A stretch of 64,000 bases of DNA, taken from Anaerocolumna cellulosilytica (GTDB lineage: Bacteria > Bacillota > Clostridia > Lachnospirales > Lachnospiraceae). Positions within the stretch are counted from its first letter, which is position 1, and each line of letters starts with the position of its first letter. Under the pieces are notes generated by a model. The model saw only the letters and a list, made by a program, of their open reading frames with translations. It was not told the origin of the DNA and ran no database searches. Shown here piece by piece: positions 15,826-25,085 of this stretch. The position numbers and the translations under genes are program-made. The stretch covers positions 697,001-761,000 of the forward strand of contig NZ_AP023367.1 in the NCBI RefSeq assembly GCF_014218335.1. Reading direction: 5' to 3'.

Positions 15826-16869
15826 ATGATGAAAAATAAGATTCTAAAAGCTTTTTGTAGTATGACTCTTCTTTGGGCAGCTATATTACTGCCGGCTTTC
15901 GTTAGCTTTTGGCAAACCATAGGAATTGTTATTGCGTTAGCTGGTCTGGAAGGAGCGGTATTCTTAGGAAAAAGGAAGTCCGGTAACTGGGTGATAGTCA
16001 CATATATCGCATCTATATTGGCCTTAGTATTCATAAAAACTTATGAATTAACATTACTTGGGGCTGTTATTTTAGGCGGAATCCTTAGTTTATTCCTAGT
16101 TATTTCCTATATAATAAAATTAATATTTAGGAAGCGGATACGTAATAAAATAGTTCTTAATATAATTCCTCTGGTAGCTCTTATATGTTCAGGATGTGTG
16201 AGTTTTATCCTATTCCAACATGAATACGCAAAGTATAATACAACTACATTTAATCCGGATGTAATTATGTTCTTAGAAGGTAAGGAGGTGGCTTTTGGTG
16301 AGTTTCTTTTATATGCTACAAATGTATACCAAAATTATAATGCTGCATATGGAACGAATATTTGGTCACAGCTAGTTACTGATGAAGAAGGAAATGAATT
16401 TACATTTGAGGAACAGACAAAGCAAGTAATCATTGAACAAATAAGGTTAACGAAGTTGTTGTATATAAAAAAGGACGAATATCTGATTAGCTTAAGTCAA
16501 GATGAGTTAAAACTATTAAAAGCTGATGCAAATGAGTATTTCAAAGGGTTAGCTTCTTCTGGTATTACAGCTGATATAGTGTCTGAAAAAAATGTTGAAG
16601 CATTTTACATAGAAAATGCGATTTCTCAAAAAGTATATAATAAGATTATTGAGAATATAGATGTTAGCAAAATGTCAGAAGAGGAAGCTGAAAATGCTCG
16701 TATAGACGCTTTTACAGTAGAATATGATATGATAACCCGAGAATTGAATCCTAATTGGGATTACAAAAAAGACGTTAATATGGAGGCATTGATTCAAATA
16801 TCTTTTGCTGAGCTGGCTGGCAGTAATCCTTTAAGTACACAAGAAACCACGACTAACTATTCCAATTAG
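15826..16869 (+). CDS. Polytopic membrane protein with SurA/PrsA-N-like chaperone domain
   Basis: 347 residues (start at the first of two ATGs, GAAAGGAG upstream). Residues ~5-130 contain four or five hydrophobic helices. Residues ~140-335 resemble the N-terminal helical chaperone domain of SurA/PrsA/PpiD foldases: the domain opens with the strand IMFLEGKEVAFGEFLLYA and the YNAAYGTNIWSQ block, and continues with EEQTKQVIIEQIRLTKLLY and LSQDELKLLKADANEYF. No parvulin domain is present. It probably binds unfolded exported proteins at the outer membrane face without isomerase activity (inference). The large secreted proteins nearby are possible clients. Confidence 0.7.
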   Translation: MMKNKILKAFCSMTLLWAAILLPAFVSFWQTIGIVIALAGLEGAVFLGKRKSGNWVIVTYIASILALVFIKTYELTLLGAVILGGILSLFLVISYIIKLIFRKRIRNKIVLNIIPLVALICSGCVSFILFQHEYAKYNTTTFNPDVIMFLEGKEVAFGEFLLYATNVYQNYNAAYGTNIWSQLVTDEEGNEFTFEEQTKQVIIEQIRLTKLLYIKKDEYLISLSQDELKLLKADANEYFKGLASSGITADIVSEKNVEAFYIENAISQKVYNKIIENIDVSKMSEEEAENARIDAFTVEYDMITRELNPNWDYKKDVNMEALIQISFAELAGSNPLSTQETTTNYSN

Positions 16870-16967
16870 TTAGCTTGATTATAACAGAAGAAATAAAAAA
16901 TGACAACCCTATTATTGGAAAAAGTAGAAAATACACATTACTGTTAAAGATAGGAATTTTAATACTT

Positions 16968-17177
16968 ATGAGAGATTTAATTTTTTATATAACTATAGTA
17001 TTGTTATTTAGTGTAACTATAGTTTTAGTATTACAGTTATTAAGTGTTGCATTAAAAAATAAACGTATTTTTTCCTACAGGAGTAATAAGATATTAAAGG
17101 GAAAGGAGCGTTTGTTGCCTGCCTTGTTATTTTTGGCTGCTTTACTGTGGGCATTACTTTATTTGATTATTACATAG
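16968..17177 (+). CDS. Small two-helix membrane protein
   Basis: 69 residues from the ATG at 16968, with two hydrophobic helices (IFYITIVLLFSVTIVLVLQL and LLPALLFLAALLWALLYLII) joined by a basic loop. The frame is open back to a TTG at 16875, but that start has no ribosome site. It follows the chaperone-like gene within 100 bases on the same strand. The family is not recognised. Confidence 0.4.
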   Translation: MRDLIFYITIVLLFSVTIVLVLQLLSVALKNKRIFSYRSNKILKGKERLLPALLFLAALLWALLYLIIT

Positions 17178-17404
17178 ATAAAGAGATTATAAAGCAATTA
17201 AAGCTGAGCGGAAAAAAGCTCTATAAATTTCCTTCATACACTCATATAAAACATTTTACAAGTTGTATGTGCAACAATAGCAGCAATAGTGTATATTGTT
17301 GCATAAAACTGGTAACATGTCTTTCAGGCAGTGTATAACAGAAAATAATAGAGCTTTTTCTGCATTCACTATTCTTGTAACCCTCTTTATTAGTAAAATT
17401 GAGA

Positions 17405-17686
17405 TTAACTCACCTCTATATCTGATTTCGGAACAATCTTAAAGTCATCGTTTAGACACAATACCATTTTAGAGATAACATTATATGATAAGTCCAAATC
17501 CATAGTTTCCGGACTTATCATTATATTTTCATACCAAGTAGTATCTTCATCATTTTTCGTACAGATACTTAGAAACATAGGCAGTTTTTCAAGTATACAG
17601 AGTTTTTGTAGTTCCTGAACCTTCTGTTTTATTGTATCATTATACGTTGCTTGCTTATCAAAAGACGTTTTCATATTATAAGTCAT
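17405..17686 (-). CDS. Hypothetical protein
   Basis: A 93-residue soluble protein from the ATG at 17686 (a second in-frame ATG at 17674 fits the GGAAAGGAT site better). It has an N-terminal helical segment (DTIKQKVQELQKLCILEKLP) and a beta-rich middle (FLSICTKNDEDTTWYENI). I recognise no family. It is co-oriented with the two hypothetical genes at 17765 and 18190. Confidence 0.45.
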   Translation of the reverse strand: MTYNMKTSFDKQATYNDTIKQKVQELQKLCILEKLPMFLSICTKNDEDTTWYENIMISPETMDLDLSYNVISKMVLCLNDDFKIVPKSDIEVS

Positions 17687-17764
17687 ATCCTTTCCGGTAC
17701 CTGCAATCTTAGATTACAGTACCTTATAATATAAATTTAATGTGCTCCATGTAAGAACTATTAT

Positions 17765-18031
17765 TTATTCAATTATTTGAATTGTATTTTTGATTATATT
17801 ATTTATTTCTATTTTGATACTTTGTGCCTCTTTGGAAGATGGAAAGTTAGCAGTTTCATAAATCCAAATTAGAAAATCTACGTATGTAGCAGGATCATAT
17901 TTTACAATATGATTTAAGTCATCCAGAGTGGGATACCAATCACCAGCTTTGCATTCAGCAGTATCAGCTATTTCGTATAAAGTATTCATCTCTTCAAAGG
18001 TCATTATTAAGACATTATCTAATCTTTTCAT
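17765..18031 (-). CDS. Hypothetical protein
   Basis: An 88-residue acidic, mainly helical protein (LDNVLIMTFEEMNTLYEIAD ... PATYVDFLIWIYETANF) starting at an ATG at 18031 with no strong ribosome site. No recognised family. It lies 78 bases upstream of the hypothetical gene at 17405 on the same strand, possibly in one transcript. Confidence 0.45.
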   Translation of the reverse strand: MKRLDNVLIMTFEEMNTLYEIADTAECKAGDWYPTLDDLNHIVKYDPATYVDFLIWIYETANFPSSKEAQSIKIEINNIIKNTIQIIE

Positions 18032-18189
18032 ATTATAGTCGCTTCAATAGAAACATATCCTTTCTATATAATATAGTTTTTACAACGCAATCCATTAATT
18101 TGTTATCTTTAGGCTTGTTTAAAATAAACGTACTTTTTTAAATGCTTAGAAATAAGCAAAAAGTCAAGAGTAGCAGATGTGTAATACTT

Positions 18190-19002
18190 TTAGAATATAA
18201 AATTAAATACACGAGATTTAACTTTAAGGCGATATAATCGATAATAATAGAAGAATTTAGAATCGTTGTATTCATCATCACACGAAGCCTGTTTTCCAGT
18301 TCTTTTTTTCAATAAAGTAATCTTAGGAATCATTTTTCCAATGGTATTTTTATACTTATAGTAATGATAAAAAAAGTTGCTTTTTTGCTCGTCCGGTAAA
18401 GAGGTATGTAAAAATTCTAATGGGCTTTCATAGAATGCAGTACAAATAGACATTAAATGATATTTTCTGAGCGTATGAATTCCTTTTGAACCCGCAAAAT
18501 GTTCATATAGTTCCTTAATGGTTGAAAAATCGGAGTTTTGTTCTAACATATATAAGAAGCAAATATTTGATTTCAATATGCCATCAGTATTGGATAGAAA
18601 GCTTTTGGGAAAACGTTTTAATCTACGTTCTAGTATATCTTTGTATATTTGGAGAACTAAATTTCTCGCGTCATATTTAACTTGTTCCGGATAAAGTAAA
18701 TGGGCTAAATATTTTATCTGTAAGGTACTGTCTAGTTCAATAGGAAAATTTATGTAGGCTAGTATTTCATTTAATTTGAGTGATTTCAAGAGAGAGAGAG
18801 AAATCTTTGATTCGACCTCCTGTGGACTCCAACCCAAATAGGTTTTAAAGGAGTACCGAATAACATCTAAAGCCAATTGTTCATTGGTATAGGAATCCCA
18901 GTTGAAAAAAAATTTTGATATATTTATTTTTTGATTAAGCAATATGGCTTCATATTCAATTATTACATTTTTGCTTATTGGTTTCATTTTTTTAATGCAC
19001 AT
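18190..19002 (-). CDS. Hypothetical helical protein
   Basis: About 270 residues from the ATG at 19002, chosen because an AGGAG site lies 11 bases upstream; the frame opens farther back to a TTG at 19053. The protein is helical and soluble, with an YLGWSPQEVESKIS block near residue 60, a QIKYLAHLLYPEQVKYDAR block in the middle and a very basic C-terminus rich in Lys, Arg and Tyr. No recognised family. It could bind nucleic acid given its basic end, but that is a guess. Confidence 0.5.
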   Translation of the reverse strand: MCIKKMKPISKNVIIEYEAILLNQKINISKFFFNWDSYTNEQLALDVIRYSFKTYLGWSPQEVESKISLSLLKSLKLNEILAYINFPIELDSTLQIKYLAHLLYPEQVKYDARNLVLQIYKDILERRLKRFPKSFLSNTDGILKSNICFLYMLEQNSDFSTIKELYEHFAGSKGIHTLRKYHLMSICTAFYESPLEFLHTSLPDEQKSNFFYHYYKYKNTIGKMIPKITLLKKRTGKQASCDDEYNDSKFFYYYRLYRLKVKSRVFNFIF

Positions 19003-19329
19003 TTCAGGCATTACTCCTCTCAATTTATTCAGTAATATAATGAAAGATTTCAATAGATTTTTTTTCTCTATACAACATTTTACGAGTACATATCAGTTTT
19101 TATCATACAGGATATCTAATTTATAGAGTATTTTTGAGATATTTATTCTAGGGATATTCTGTTTTCGGGTTCTAATTCTTAGTGTATATTCAGAAGAAGC
19201 TAAAAGAACCTACAGGTTATGAATATATAGTTATTATATCTGTATAGAATTTTTAATGTGAACCTACTTTAAGCTTCATTTTTATCATACTAAAGTATAT
19301 TTGTAATTATTAATTTGTGGAGGATACGG

Positions 19330-19746
19330 ATGATTAAAGAGATAGTGAAAGATCAGGAGAAACTCAAAGCTCCATGTAAAAAAGCAACAAAGAATGACTT
19401 AGGGTTGATAAAAGATTTAATTGATACAGCAGAGTTTCATAAAGAAAGATGTCTAGGGTTGGCAGCCAATCAATTAGGCTATGACAAATGTATAATTATA
19501 GTAGCAGATATGGAAGGAAAGTGGATTTCAATGGTTAATCCAATAATAATTCATAAATCAACGGAACAATACAGTCATGAGGAAAGCTGTTTATCACTGG
19601 ATGGATACCGAAAAGTGACTCGCTTTAAAAGTGTGGATGTTATTTATTTTGATAAGAAAATGAAAATCCAGAAGATGAGATACTTTGGAAGATTGGCAGC
19701 AGAGATTCAACATGAGATAGATCATTTAAATGGTATATTGATTTAG
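19330..19746 (+). CDS. Peptide deformylase-like protein
   Basis: 138 residues from the ATG at 19330, seven bases behind GGAGG. All three deformylase motifs are present: GLAANQ (Gln48, from GxGxAAxQ), ESCLS (Cys87; usually EGCLS) and HEIDH (His128, Glu129, His132). The metal ligands Cys87, His128 and His132 and the catalytic Glu129 are kept. The Gly-to-Ser change next to the ligand Cys and the short length (usually 150-190 residues) make it a divergent secondary deformylase. It would remove formyl groups from nascent chains or modified peptides. It stands alone between noncoding flanks. Confidence 0.8.
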   Translation: MIKEIVKDQEKLKAPCKKATKNDLGLIKDLIDTAEFHKERCLGLAANQLGYDKCIIIVADMEGKWISMVNPIIIHKSTEQYSHEESCLSLDGYRKVTRFKSVDVIYFDKKMKIQKMRYFGRLAAEIQHEIDHLNGILI

Positions 19747-19789
19747 CTATTTCGTATAATTGAAATTTAAAGGGTATTTTCTATTAGCA

Positions 19790-20014
19790 ATAAATCATAT
19801 ATGTAAATTACTACAAAATAATAATTTACAATTTATTGTAAAATTTGATAAATAGTGGTATTATTAGAGGGTAGCATATAGAAAATAATTTTCTTACCTA
19901 GACTAGAAAGATATATGCTAATTTCTAATGGCTGAGTAATATATTTAACAATGTATTTAGGCTATACTTCGGTTACATAAGGGTATGAAAAAATAAATGC
20001 AAAGAAGGGATGAA
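19790..20014 (+). promoter_or_regulatory. Conserved leader of DUF6273-like gene (copy 1)
   Basis: This leader is nearly the same as 24885-25085 before the paralogue. Shared parts are a TTTATTGTAAAAT run, GTAGCATATAGAAAAT, ACTAGAAAGATATATGCTAATTTCTAATGG and the AAGAAGGGATGAA ribosome site. TAGCATATA and TATATGCTA can pair around about 30 bases. No known riboswitch consensus was recognised. Confidence 0.55.
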
Positions 20015-21523
20015 ATGATTGTGAGTGGGTTAAAAAGAGTAGTAAAAGCGTTATTATGTATAATTTTATTAGTTGGTGTTGTAATTATAGGAGCAGAAAA
20101 CTTTACAACAGTTAGTGCAGAAGTAAAACCGACTGCAAGTGTTACAAAGAAAACACTGTATGTAAAAGGTAGTCCATATACCATAAAGGTAAACAATGCT
20201 TCAGCAAAGGCGGTTATTACTTATTCATCTAGTAATAAAGCAGTTGCCACTGTTAGCAAATCAGGTGTGATTACGCCTGTAAAGACAGGGACTGCTACTG
20301 TAACTGTAAAAGTAGTTCAAAATGGAAGTACCTATAATTCTAAGATAGCAGTGGCTGTGAAGGAATCAAAAGTAATCAGTTATTTACAATATGGAACCAA
20401 AGAAGTGACAGAATGTTATGATAACGAAGATTATAATTTAGGAGTATATTTTCCTGATTTGGAAAACTATAAGTACTCCTATACTTTAAGTGACAGTGCT
20501 ATCATTGATATTACTAAAAGTCATGAAAATGATGGAATCTACAAAATTTACTTTAAAACATTAAAACTTGGTAGTGTTACCATTACCGTGAAAGAAAATT
20601 TTACGGGTTTATCTTACAGTAAAAAAATTAATGTAGTAAATTCGGACTCGGATGTAGAGTATAAAGGAGAAATGATAACGTTCGGATGCTATCCCCAATC
20701 AGAAGTAGTGGGAATAGAGCTGACGGATGAAATCGTGAATGCAGATTATAATGACAATGAGGCTACCATAAATGGTGTTAAATATCTTAGAATTACTTAT
20801 CGAGATGTCAAATACACAATGAATAGCTCTTATAAGTGGAATTGGGAACAAGAAAGAACCGAAGTTCCGTATCACTATTTCAGATATGAACCGATTGCTT
20901 GGCGTGTATTAAATGATGATAATGGGACATTATTGTTAGTATCAGATAAAATTTTATATAATGAAAACTATAATAATGCAAGTGAAGCAATAACTTGGGA
21001 GAAAGCCTCTATAAGAAATGAATTAAACACCATGTTTTTGCATCAGGCTTTTAGCGAAAATGAACAAAAAAGCATTTTGACGACAACAGTAGAGAATAAA
21101 GACACAAAAACAGTTTTTCGCTATGATGAAGAAAAGAATAAGATAATTGAGGATACCAGTAATGGTAAGGGGGGTAAAGGTGGGAAAAGTACGAAGGATA
21201 AAGTGTTTTTATTGTCATTGGAGGAGACATTGAATCCACAGTATTGGACTGGTATTAAGAAAAATTCCAATATGCTACAGCGTGCTGAATTTTTAAATAG
21301 CAGAATGGCGTATTGTAGTGACTACGCATTGTTTTCCGGTTGTATAGCAAATTCTAAATCTCGTAGCAGCCAATGGATGCTTCGGTCTCCGGCCGAAAGC
21401 AATTATTTTGTATCTGGAGTTTCATTTTTAGGAGACGTCAGCAGCTATGGAGCTGACTCGTGGACGGCTTATTTTGGCATTCGACCTGCAATTAAAATTA
21501 AAAGAAGTGAATTAAATAGATAA
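20015..21523 (+). CDS. Secreted Big_2 / DUF6273-like protein (copy 1)
   Basis: 502 residues from the ATG at 20015; an earlier in-frame ATG at 19997 is rejected because the paralogue at 25086 has a stop there. A signal peptide spans ~5-32, a Big_2 domain ~36-105 (ITYSSSNKAVATVSKSGVIT, then PVKTGTATVTVKV), and a middle beta domain ~110-210. The C-terminal DUF6273-like domain starts at FGCYPQSEV and includes YEPIAWRVLN, ASEAITWEKASIRNEL, KDKVFLLSLEE, SSQWMLRSPAES and FGIRPAIKI. This domain has a C-type-lectin/FGE-like appearance and probably binds a surface ligand (inference). No wall-sorting signal is visible. Confidence 0.85.
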   Translation: MIVSGLKRVVKALLCIILLVGVVIIGAENFTTVSAEVKPTASVTKKTLYVKGSPYTIKVNNASAKAVITYSSSNKAVATVSKSGVITPVKTGTATVTVKVVQNGSTYNSKIAVAVKESKVISYLQYGTKEVTECYDNEDYNLGVYFPDLENYKYSYTLSDSAIIDITKSHENDGIYKIYFKTLKLGSVTITVKENFTGLSYSKKINVVNSDSDVEYKGEMITFGCYPQSEVVGIELTDEIVNADYNDNEATINGVKYLRITYRDVKYTMNSSYKWNWEQERTEVPYHYFRYEPIAWRVLNDDNGTLLLVSDKILYNENYNNASEAITWEKASIRNELNTMFLHQAFSENEQKSILTTTVENKDTKTVFRYDEEKNKIIEDTSNGKGGKGGKSTKDKVFLLSLEETLNPQYWTGIKKNSNMLQRAEFLNSRMAYCSDYALFSGCIANSKSRSSQWMLRSPAESNYFVSGVSFLGDVSSYGADSWTAYFGIRPAIKIKRSELNR

Positions 21524-21633
21524 TTGAATTGAAAGAGGGTGTACGGCAATACCAAACTTTGGATTACGTTAACTTTGAACTATAGTCAAGTAAGTAGACA
21601 CGATTATTAGAAAAAACTTTCTGGAAACAGTTA

Positions 21634-22539
21634 CTAAGCTTGATTCCAGAAGAGTTCCTCCTTTTCATTGGGTGTTAGCATTCCAAGAGAACTGTGTGGT
21701 CTTCTGGAGTTATAGAAACCTTCAATATACTCAAATACAGATAGCTGCAGCTCCTGTAAAGAGTAATAGGTTTTTCGGTTGGTTTCTTCTTTTTTCAAAT
21801 ATTTGAAGAAACATTCACAGCAGGCATTGTCGAAGGGATAACCTTTCTTAGAAAATGACTGCACTACATTAAGAGAATCCAATAACTGTCTGAATGAAAA
21901 TGCAGTATATTGAGATCCCCGATCAGAGTGGAACATGAGGCCTGTAGGGTATTTCCTTTTATCATAAGCTTTTTTGAATGCAGTCATTACCAAAGTGACA
22001 TCAGGTCTTGCTGAAATGTTCCAGGAAATGATTTTGCGAGAAAATAGATCCATTACAATACAGAGATAATACCATTTCCCAGAAACTTTGATATAAGTGA
22101 AATCACTTGCCCAGACAATGTCAGGGGATTTCTGGTTGAACTCCTGATGGAGATGATTGGTGCAATTGCCAGTATCTTTATGCCGATAGTTACGATATGG
22201 CTTCACCGTTGACATTCGTGGTAATTGAAGTGTTTTCATCAGGCGGTACACTCGTCCAACACTGATGTGAATGCCATGATCACGCTGGAGGACATAAGTA
22301 ATCTTATATGCACCAAGACGCTTGTTATAATCGGCGTAGATATGGAGAATCCGTTTGGCTATCTCCTGATTTTCCTTGGTGCGTTCAGCAGGTACTGAGT
22401 GAAAATGCTTATAATAGGTACTTCTGTTTACACCTAATACATTGCAAAGAATCTTTATGTCATGCTGAAAACGAAGCTTATGAACAGCATCTAATCGTTG
22501 CTGGAGTGTGGCGTGAAGATGGCAATCGCTTTTTTTAGT
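21634..22539 (-). CDS. IS3-family transposase OrfB (DDE integrase core), copy B
   Basis: The protein is the same as OrfB of copy A, with the WASDFTYIKV, FHSDRGSQYT and Glu-bearing CECFFKYLK parts of the DDE site and the PHSSLGMLTP end. It probably continues from OrfA through -1 frameshifting on the A7 run near 22530-22536. The 5' limit is the approximate shift site. Confidence 0.85.
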   Translation of the reverse strand, partial: TKKSDCHLHATLQQRLDAVHKLRFQHDIKILCNVLGVNRSTYYKHFHSVPAERTKENQEIAKRILHIYADYNKRLGAYKITYVLQRDHGIHISVGRVYRLMKTLQLPRMSTVKPYRNYRHKDTGNCTNHLHQEFNQKSPDIVWASDFTYIKVSGKWYYLCIVMDLFSRKIISWNISARPDVTLVMTAFKKAYDKRKYPTGLMFHSDRGSQYTAFSFRQLLDSLNVVQSFSKKGYPFDNACCECFFKYLKKEETNRKTYYSLQELQLSVFEYIEGFYNSRRPHSSLGMLTPNEKEELFWNQA

Positions 22540-22784
22540 ATGAGGAGTTCCTCCTCAAGCTGAGCATTGCGTTTTTGAAGATCCTTCACTTGTTTGGCGG
22601 TCAAGACCTCGCCATCATCCGTTTTGACGGTTGAGTATTGCTTGATCCAACGGGTAAGAGCGGTTAGGGAAACACCGTATTCTTTACAGAGAGCAGCCTG
22701 TGTTTTACCGCCAGATTGATAAAGGTTAACGAGAGTACGTTTGAAGTCCTCGTCATACCGTGTTCCAGTTTTACTTGTGGACAT
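22491..22784 (-). CDS. IS3-family transposase OrfA (HTH), copy B
   Basis: A 97-residue helix-turn-helix protein with the same residues as OrfA of copy A, including CKEYGVSLTALTRWIKQY and the zipper-like tail. Full identity of both proteins in the two copies implies very recent transposition or recombination. Confidence 0.9.
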   Translation of the reverse strand: MSTSKTGTRYDEDFKRTLVNLYQSGGKTQAALCKEYGVSLTALTRWIKQYSTVKTDDGEVLTAKQVKDLQKRNAQLEEELLILKKAIAIFTPHSSND

Positions 22785-22863
22785 GAGTAGATACCTCCTT
22801 TTTTTGTCTACTTAATTGTAATATATGGTTACTTATCGTGTCCACTTTTATAATATAGATCCA

Positions 22864-23645
22864 GCTGATTATTATGGAAATATTGCAAGTGTAGATGGTG
22901 TTAAATATTTAAGAGTTACTTATAAGGATGTTTATTATAGGATTAATAATTCATATAAATGGAATTGGGAAAAGGAAAAAGAAGAAGTTCCATATCATTA
23001 TTTTAGATATGAACCAATTTCTTGGCGTGTATTGAATGAAGAAAACGGAATATTGTTGTTAGTTTCAGATAGAGTTTTATACTCTGATAACTATAATAAT
23101 GCAAGTGAAGCAATAACTTGGGAAAAATCCTCTATAAGGAATGAATTGAATACCGTTTTTTGGAACAGGCCTTTAGTGATAGTGAACAAAAGGATATTTT
23201 AACGGCGACATTAGAGAATAAAGATACAAAAACTGTTTTTCGCTTTGATAATGAAAATAAAAAAATAGTAGAAGATATTAGTAATGGTAAGGGAGGAAAA
23301 GGAGGAAAAACGACAAAAGACAAGGTGTTTTTATTGTCTTTGGATGAAGCATTAAATCCACAGTATTGGTCAGGTATTAAGACGAATTATGATTTGTTTC
23401 AACGCGCTAACTCTTTAAATGATAGAATTGCTTATTGTACAGATTACGCCCTATTTTCAGGTTGTACTATAGATTCAAAGATATTAAGTAGTGATTGGAT
23501 GTTGAGGTCACCGGCTGAGAGCAATTATTTTGTGTCAGGAGTTTCATTCTTAGGAAATGTCAGTAGCTATGGAGCCGATTCGTGGACTACTTATTTCGGA
23601 ATTCGTCCTGCAATCAAAATCAAAAGAAGTGAGTTGTATAAGTAA
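22864..23645 (+). pseudogene. DUF6273-like protein gene, 5'-truncated and frameshifted
   Basis: The coding similarity begins directly after the IS3 right end (ADYYGNIASVDGVKYLRVTY, matching the middle of the 20015 protein) and runs to the same C-terminus (FGIRPAIKIKRSELYK). The signal peptide and Big_2 domain are gone. Near 23155 the frame changes: a T6 run replaces the expected T7, so NTVF is followed by an out-of-frame reading until EQAFSDSEQKD resumes in the next frame. Both lesions make it nonfunctional. It still shares the WMLRSPAES and GADSWTTYFGIRP core. Confidence 0.85.
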
Positions 23646-23917
23646 TTGAATTTTTTGAAAGAGGTGTAGACAATACATCTATTCTAAGTTATTCGTAAAT
23701 CTTATCATCTAGCTATGGTCTTTCAGGAACCTGCAAACTGTGGAATGCGTAACCTTATAAAAATAATTTTTAATTATGCTGTATGCGTTTGCAAATAATA
23801 ATTAATCACATGAATGATATTTTTGATAAGTGGCAGAATCGTATTTTACAAGAGTCATCTAGGGAGAAACACCATTCATCTACATGATTGGGCTTAAATC
23901 ACTATTGTCGGTTAGTC

Positions 23918-24844
23918 AAACATATGTTACAGCATTCCCTTAAGACATTAATGAGAGTAGTTCTAGGAGTCCAGCATAGAGGTCTCATCGGAAAGTTGTT
24001 ATAATCACTTTGGTTATATATATTTTAGCTGTTTTGAAAAGTCATCAAAAGAAAAGAAACAATGTGTAGCATAAAAATGTTCATTGTCCTTGTGATGGCT
24101 ACGCTCTACTTTACCATTATGCCTTGGTGTAGATGGACAGATTATTTTATGTCTTATCCCTAAATATTGCAACTTCTTTTCAAACAGGGATGAAATCTGT
24201 TGTGGCTACTAAATCTTTGTGTAGATTTATCCATTATCTGTTTTAAATAAACTCAATAGACATAGGAAAGGCATTAACTAGATGCTTCAGGAATTGAGTA
24301 GAAGTATAGATGCTAGCTTCATTTAAGATTCTACAAAACGAAATCTAGAGTACTTATCAATTGCAGTATATTGATAGAATTTTTGCCCTTTTGCAATCAC
24401 CAACAGCACAAACAGCCAGAGCATACTTTACGTCGACTTTATTGCGCTGTCTCGGGTACTTTATCCGCTCATAAGATTTTGGAATATATTCAGGGTTAGC
24501 TGGTTTAATAGACATTAATTTTCCTTTTCTAAGAAAGCAGTATTAGCTAGGGATAGATTTTTGATGTCCGCGTAGGATAAGTTTCACCTAGAAAACAACA
24601 AGGTCTCGTTGGATTACGTCATTGCATAACATGAATAGTTTTATTTCACTTCTGAATGTTGGTATGGGTATTAATGAGGTCTACTGGATAGTTATCGTTA
24701 TGATTCGATAGAGACATCAAAGCGACGTTTCCAGCGATAAATGTATTACCGGTTAGTTTTGTATTTGATAGTAGCTTTGGTTACACCAAATTTCTCAGCA
24801 TATTTAATTAAAGAGGATCTCATATCCTGTGTTATACTAGCCAT
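23918..24844 (-). pseudogene. Decayed IS481-like transposase
   Basis: On the minus strand an ATG at 24844 begins MASITQDMRSSLIKYAEKFG, then frameshifts and stops intervene. Recognisable integrase-core parts follow: PKSYERIKYPRQRNKVDVKY, a run encoding KILSIYCN in place of the usual FYQYTAID, and near the end GIRHKIICPSTPRHNGKVER with SHHKDNEHFYATH. These are typical of IS481/ISCpe-type DDE transposases. No intact frame is left. Confidence 0.75.
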
Positions 24845-24884
24845 ATGGAAACACTCCATTTTGCAACCTTACAATTATTGCAAA

Positions 24885-25085
24885 TACTAATTGACATTTT
24901 ATTGTAAAATATGGTAAATGGTGGTATTATTAATAGGTATAGAGAGTAGCATATAGAAAATTTTTATCTTACTTAGACTAGAAAGATATATGCTAATTTC
25001 TAATGGCTGTATATACATTTAACAATGTATATAGGCTATATTTCGGTTCACAGGGTATATATTATTTAAACAAAGAAGGGATGAA
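24885..25085 (+). promoter_or_regulatory. Conserved leader of DUF6273-like gene (copy 2)
   Basis: Nearly the same sequence as 19790-20014, including the GTAGCATATAGAAAAT ... ATATATGCTAATTTCTAATGGCTG pairing partners and the ribosome site. Conservation outside the coding region implies a shared transcriptional or post-transcriptional control, or simply recent duplication. Confidence 0.55.

Larger units (their letters stand above)
21576..22863 (-). mobile_element. IS3-family (IS150-like) insertion sequence, copy B
   Basis: A 1,288-base element with the same TG...CA ends, inverted repeats and encoded proteins as copy A at 4818-6105. No target duplication is visible (AACT on the left, GCTG on the right). 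The right end directly abuts the inside of a DUF6273-like coding sequence whose 5' part is gone, so an IS-adjacent deletion occurred here. Confidence 0.9.

Noticed and set aside
19790-20014. Possible c-di-GMP or other known riboswitch
   Set aside because: Compared by eye with the c-di-GMP-I (GEMM) consensus and other common aptamers, none of the required conserved blocks is present; only the shared leader itself is supported.
6106-21575. The segment between the IS3 copies as a classical composite transposon
   Set aside because: Neither outer IS end shows a matching target duplication and the segment holds housekeeping-like envelope genes, so recombination is possible but a transposon origin is not supported.
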